Source of the DNA: SZUA-320 sp963707875
GTDB lineage: Bacteria; Gemmatimonadota; Gemmatimonadetes; Gemmatimonadales; GWC2-71-9
Length of the DNA stretch: 64,000 nucleotides
Direction: 5' to 3'
Assembly: GCA_963707875.1 (NCBI GenBank)
Contig: CAVPRU010000002.1
Location: 248,001 to 312,000 of the forward strand
Position numbers and translations under genes: made by a program. This document shows positions 61,994 through 64,000 of this stretch, in pieces (position 1 is the first letter of the stretch; the number at the start of each line of letters is the position of its first letter). The notes below the pieces were generated by a model. It was not told the origin of the DNA, did not search any database, and was given only the letters and a program-made list of their open reading frames with translations.

Positions 61994-64000
61994 TTTTTGG
62001 ACGCCGCCCCTCGGAACCCGCCCTGCCACCGCCCTTCCCGGGCGAGCCAGCCGCGCTGGATGGCAGCGAGGCCATAGTCGCGATGGAAACGGCAGCCAGC
62101 GAGGCGGCCGGCGCCTACCCGATCACCCCCTCCACCCAGATGGGAGAGGGCTGGGCGGTCGCGGTGGCCCAGGGCAAGCTCAACGTGAACGGCCGCCGGC
62201 TGCTCTTCTTCGAGCCGGAAGGTGAGCACGCGGCGGCGGCGGTGACCGCCGGCATGTCGATGGTGGGACTCCGGGCCACCAACTTTTCCAGTGGCCAGGG
62301 CATCGCCTACATGCACGAGTCGCTGTACGCGGCGGTGGGCAAGCGACTGACCTATGTGCTCAACATGGCCTGCCGGGCCATGACCAAGCACTCCCTGAAT
62401 GTCCATGCGGGCCACGACGACTACCACGCGGTGGACGACACCGGGTTCTTCCAGCTCTTTGCCAAGAATGTCCAGGAAGCGGCCGACCTCAACCTGATCG
62501 CCCACCGGATTGCCGAGTTGGGACTCAACCCCGGGATCTGCGCCCAGGACGGGTTCCTCACCAGTCACGTGATCGAATCGATCCTGCTGCCCGGGCCGGA
62601 ACTGGTCCGTCGCTTCCTGGGCGATCCCGCCGACCTGATCGAGTCACCCACGCCGGCTCAACGGATGGTCTTCGGGGAACGGCGGCGCCGGATTCCGGAG
62701 ATGTTCGACCTGGACTACCCGGCCATGCTCGGGGTGGTGCAGAACCAGGACAGCTATGCCCAGGGGGTGGCGGCCCAGCGGCCGTTCTACTTCGACCACC
62801 TGACCGAAATCACCGACGCGGCGTTCGGGGACTTCGCGGCCCTGACCGGCCGGCGGTATTCGCGGGCCACCGGGTACCGCACCGAGGATGCCGAGTACCT
62901 GGTGGCGGGCCAGGGGTCGATCGTGTGGAATCTCGAGGCAGTCGTCGACCACCTGCGAGAGCAGACCGGCCTCCGGATCGGGGTCGTGAACGTCACGATG
63001 TTCCGCCCGTTCCCGGCCGACCGGATCGTCGAGCTGTGCCAGGGGGTGAAGGCAGTCACGGTGTTTGAACGACTCGACCAGCCCCTGGCGGTCGACCCGC
63101 CCCTGCTCCGGGAGATTCGCTCGGCGATGGGCCAGGCGGTGGAAAACGGGCGGGCCGGCGGGGTGGCGCCCCATCTGGGGGTCCCCGGAATCCGCCCGGA
63201 GGCGGTGCCGGACTTCTACTCGAGCTGCTTCGGCATGGGGAGCCGCGACGTTCAGGCCGGCGATCTGCACGCGGCGATCGAGAACATGCTGCCACGGGGC
63301 CGCCGGCACCGCCAGTTCTATCTCGGCATCGAATTCGTGCGCCCCGAGACCCGGCTCCCGAAGCTGGAACTGTGGCAGGAACGGCTGGAAGAGTCCTACC
63401 CCCACCTCAGGGACCTGGCCATCAACGCCACCGCCGACCTGAACCTGCTTCCCAAGGACTCACTGGCGCTCCGGATCCACTCGGTGGGCGGTTGGGGCGC
63501 GATCACGATGGGGAAGAACCTGGCGCTGACCGCCTCCGAGCTGCTGGGGCTTCACATCAAGGCCAACCCCAAGTACGGCTCGGAGAAGAAAGGCCAGCCG
63601 ACCACGTTCTTTGCCACCTTGGCCTCGGAACCGGTCCGGCTCAATGCCGAACTGCGGCACGTCAACGTGGTCCTCTCGCCCGATCCCAACGTGTTCCGGC
63701 ACTCGAATCCGATTGCCGGGCTTGCGCCGGGCGGGGTCTTCCTGATTCAGAGCGACACCGACCCCAAGGCGCTGTGGGACAGCTTTCCGGCGACCGCCCA
63801 GCGCGAGATCCGGGACCGGAAGCTCCGGGTGTTTGCCCTCGACGGCTTTGCCATCGCGGCGGCTGAGGCCACCGAGGCGGAGCATCGGTACCGGATGCAG
63901 GGGGCGGCCTTCATGGGCGGCTTCTTCCGGGCGGCCCCACTCATGGCGCGGCATTCGCTCGACGAGGAGCGGCTGTTCGAAGGGATCGCCAAGCAGCTCC
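61990..64000 (+). CDS. Pyruvate:ferredoxin oxidoreductase (NifJ-like), N-terminal two thirds
   Basis: 670 residues are present and the frame is open to the window edge. The ATG overlaps the previous stop (ATGA). Domain I has EAAGAYPITPSTQMGEGWAV and TNFSSGQGIAYMHES; domain II follows (YLVAGQGSIVWNLEAVVDHL); domain III is the gamma-type domain with HSVGGWGAITMGKNLALTAS and GLHIKANPKYGSEKKGQP. In NifJ the ferredoxin and TPP domains follow this point, so a single-chain PFOR of about 1200 residues is expected beyond the window. Substrate (pyruvate or another 2-oxoacid) is not certain. Confidence 0.9.
   Translation, partial: MIFGRRPSEPALPPPFPGEPAALDGSEAIVAMETAASEAAGAYPITPSTQMGEGWAVAVAQGKLNVNGRRLLFFEPEGEHAAAAVTAGMSMVGLRATNFSSGQGIAYMHESLYAAVGKRLTYVLNMACRAMTKHSLNVHAGHDDYHAVDDTGFFQLFAKNVQEAADLNLIAHRIAELGLNPGICAQDGFLTSHVIESILLPGPELVRRFLGDPADLIESPTPAQRMVFGERRRRIPEMFDLDYPAMLGVVQNQDSYAQGVAAQRPFYFDHLTEITDAAFGDFAALTGRRYSRATGYRTEDAEYLVAGQGSIVWNLEAVVDHLREQTGLRIGVVNVTMFRPFPADRIVELCQGVKAVTVFERLDQPLAVDPPLLREIRSAMGQAVENGRAGGVAPHLGVPGIRPEAVPDFYSSCFGMGSRDVQAGDLHAAIENMLPRGRRHRQFYLGIEFVRPETRLPKLELWQERLEESYPHLRDLAINATADLNLLPKDSLALRIHSVGGWGAITMGKNLALTASELLGLHIKANPKYGSEKKGQPTTFFATLASEPVRLNAELRHVNVVLSPDPNVFRHSNPIAGLAPGGVFLIQSDTDPKALWDSFPATAQREIRDRKLRVFALDGFAIAAAEATEAEHRYRMQGAAFMGGFFRAAPLMARHSLDEERLFEGIAKQL

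Overview
This is a high-GC bacterial chromosome segment spanning the replication-origin region. Gene content suggests a Gemmatimonadota-like bacterium: a GWxTD lipoprotein, Ser/Thr kinases with TPR tails, an ECF factor paired with a kinase, Ig-like/RCC1 lipoproteins, a patatin-barrel protein, and a suf operon led by SufR. There is no 16S rRNA in the window, so the phylum is an inference.

Layout. 0-4.6 kb (minus strand): mnmG, a perfect parS palindrome, parA, parB, an M23 peptidase and a bactofilin whose 3' end leaves the window. 4.7-7.8 kb: an ECF sigma factor and a TPR kinase, both broken by frameshifts. 7.9-14 kb: two large secreted lipoproteins, divergently transcribed around a 212-bp imperfect inverted repeat. 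14-17.1 kb: an ABC-2 exporter and a small membrane protein. 17.2-23.9 kb: a compact eight-gene operon sufR-B-C-D-S-U, bacilliredoxin, small unknown. 24-32 kb: def, patatin/barrel protein, 7Fe ferredoxin, RNase D, MIP18-family protein, matrixin-like protease, MMPL transporter. 32.2-33.3 kb: an IS110-family element. 33.3-40 kb: polA, GWxTD lipoprotein, kinase, pyrE, AraC-type regulator. 40.1-50 kb: a large kinase, RNase P RNA, then secreted or envelope proteins including MtgA, an OmpA-like protein and lipoproteins with repeated domains. 50-57 kb: dnaN, a candidate oriC, dnaA, then divergently rpmH-rnpA-yidD-yidC-(unknown)-mnmE. 57.3-64 kb: an overlapping operon of 2-oxoacid:ferredoxin oxidoreductase subunits, an unknown protein, an RnfB-like Fe-S protein and a NifJ-like PFOR that runs off the window.

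The genes supply origin firing (DnaA, DnaN, oriC), segregation (ParABS next to bactofilin), RNase P (both RNA and protein), membrane protein insertion (YidC/YidD), tRNA U34 modification (MnmE/MnmG), Fe-S cluster assembly (Suf), and ferredoxin-linked 2-oxoacid metabolism that uses those clusters. The most interesting signals are the DnaA-trio-like origin, the IS110 element with its structured non-coding flank, the long inverted repeat at 10.65-10.86 kb, the ferredoxin operon with an unknown 336-residue member, and the cluster of frameshifts in the first 8 kb.
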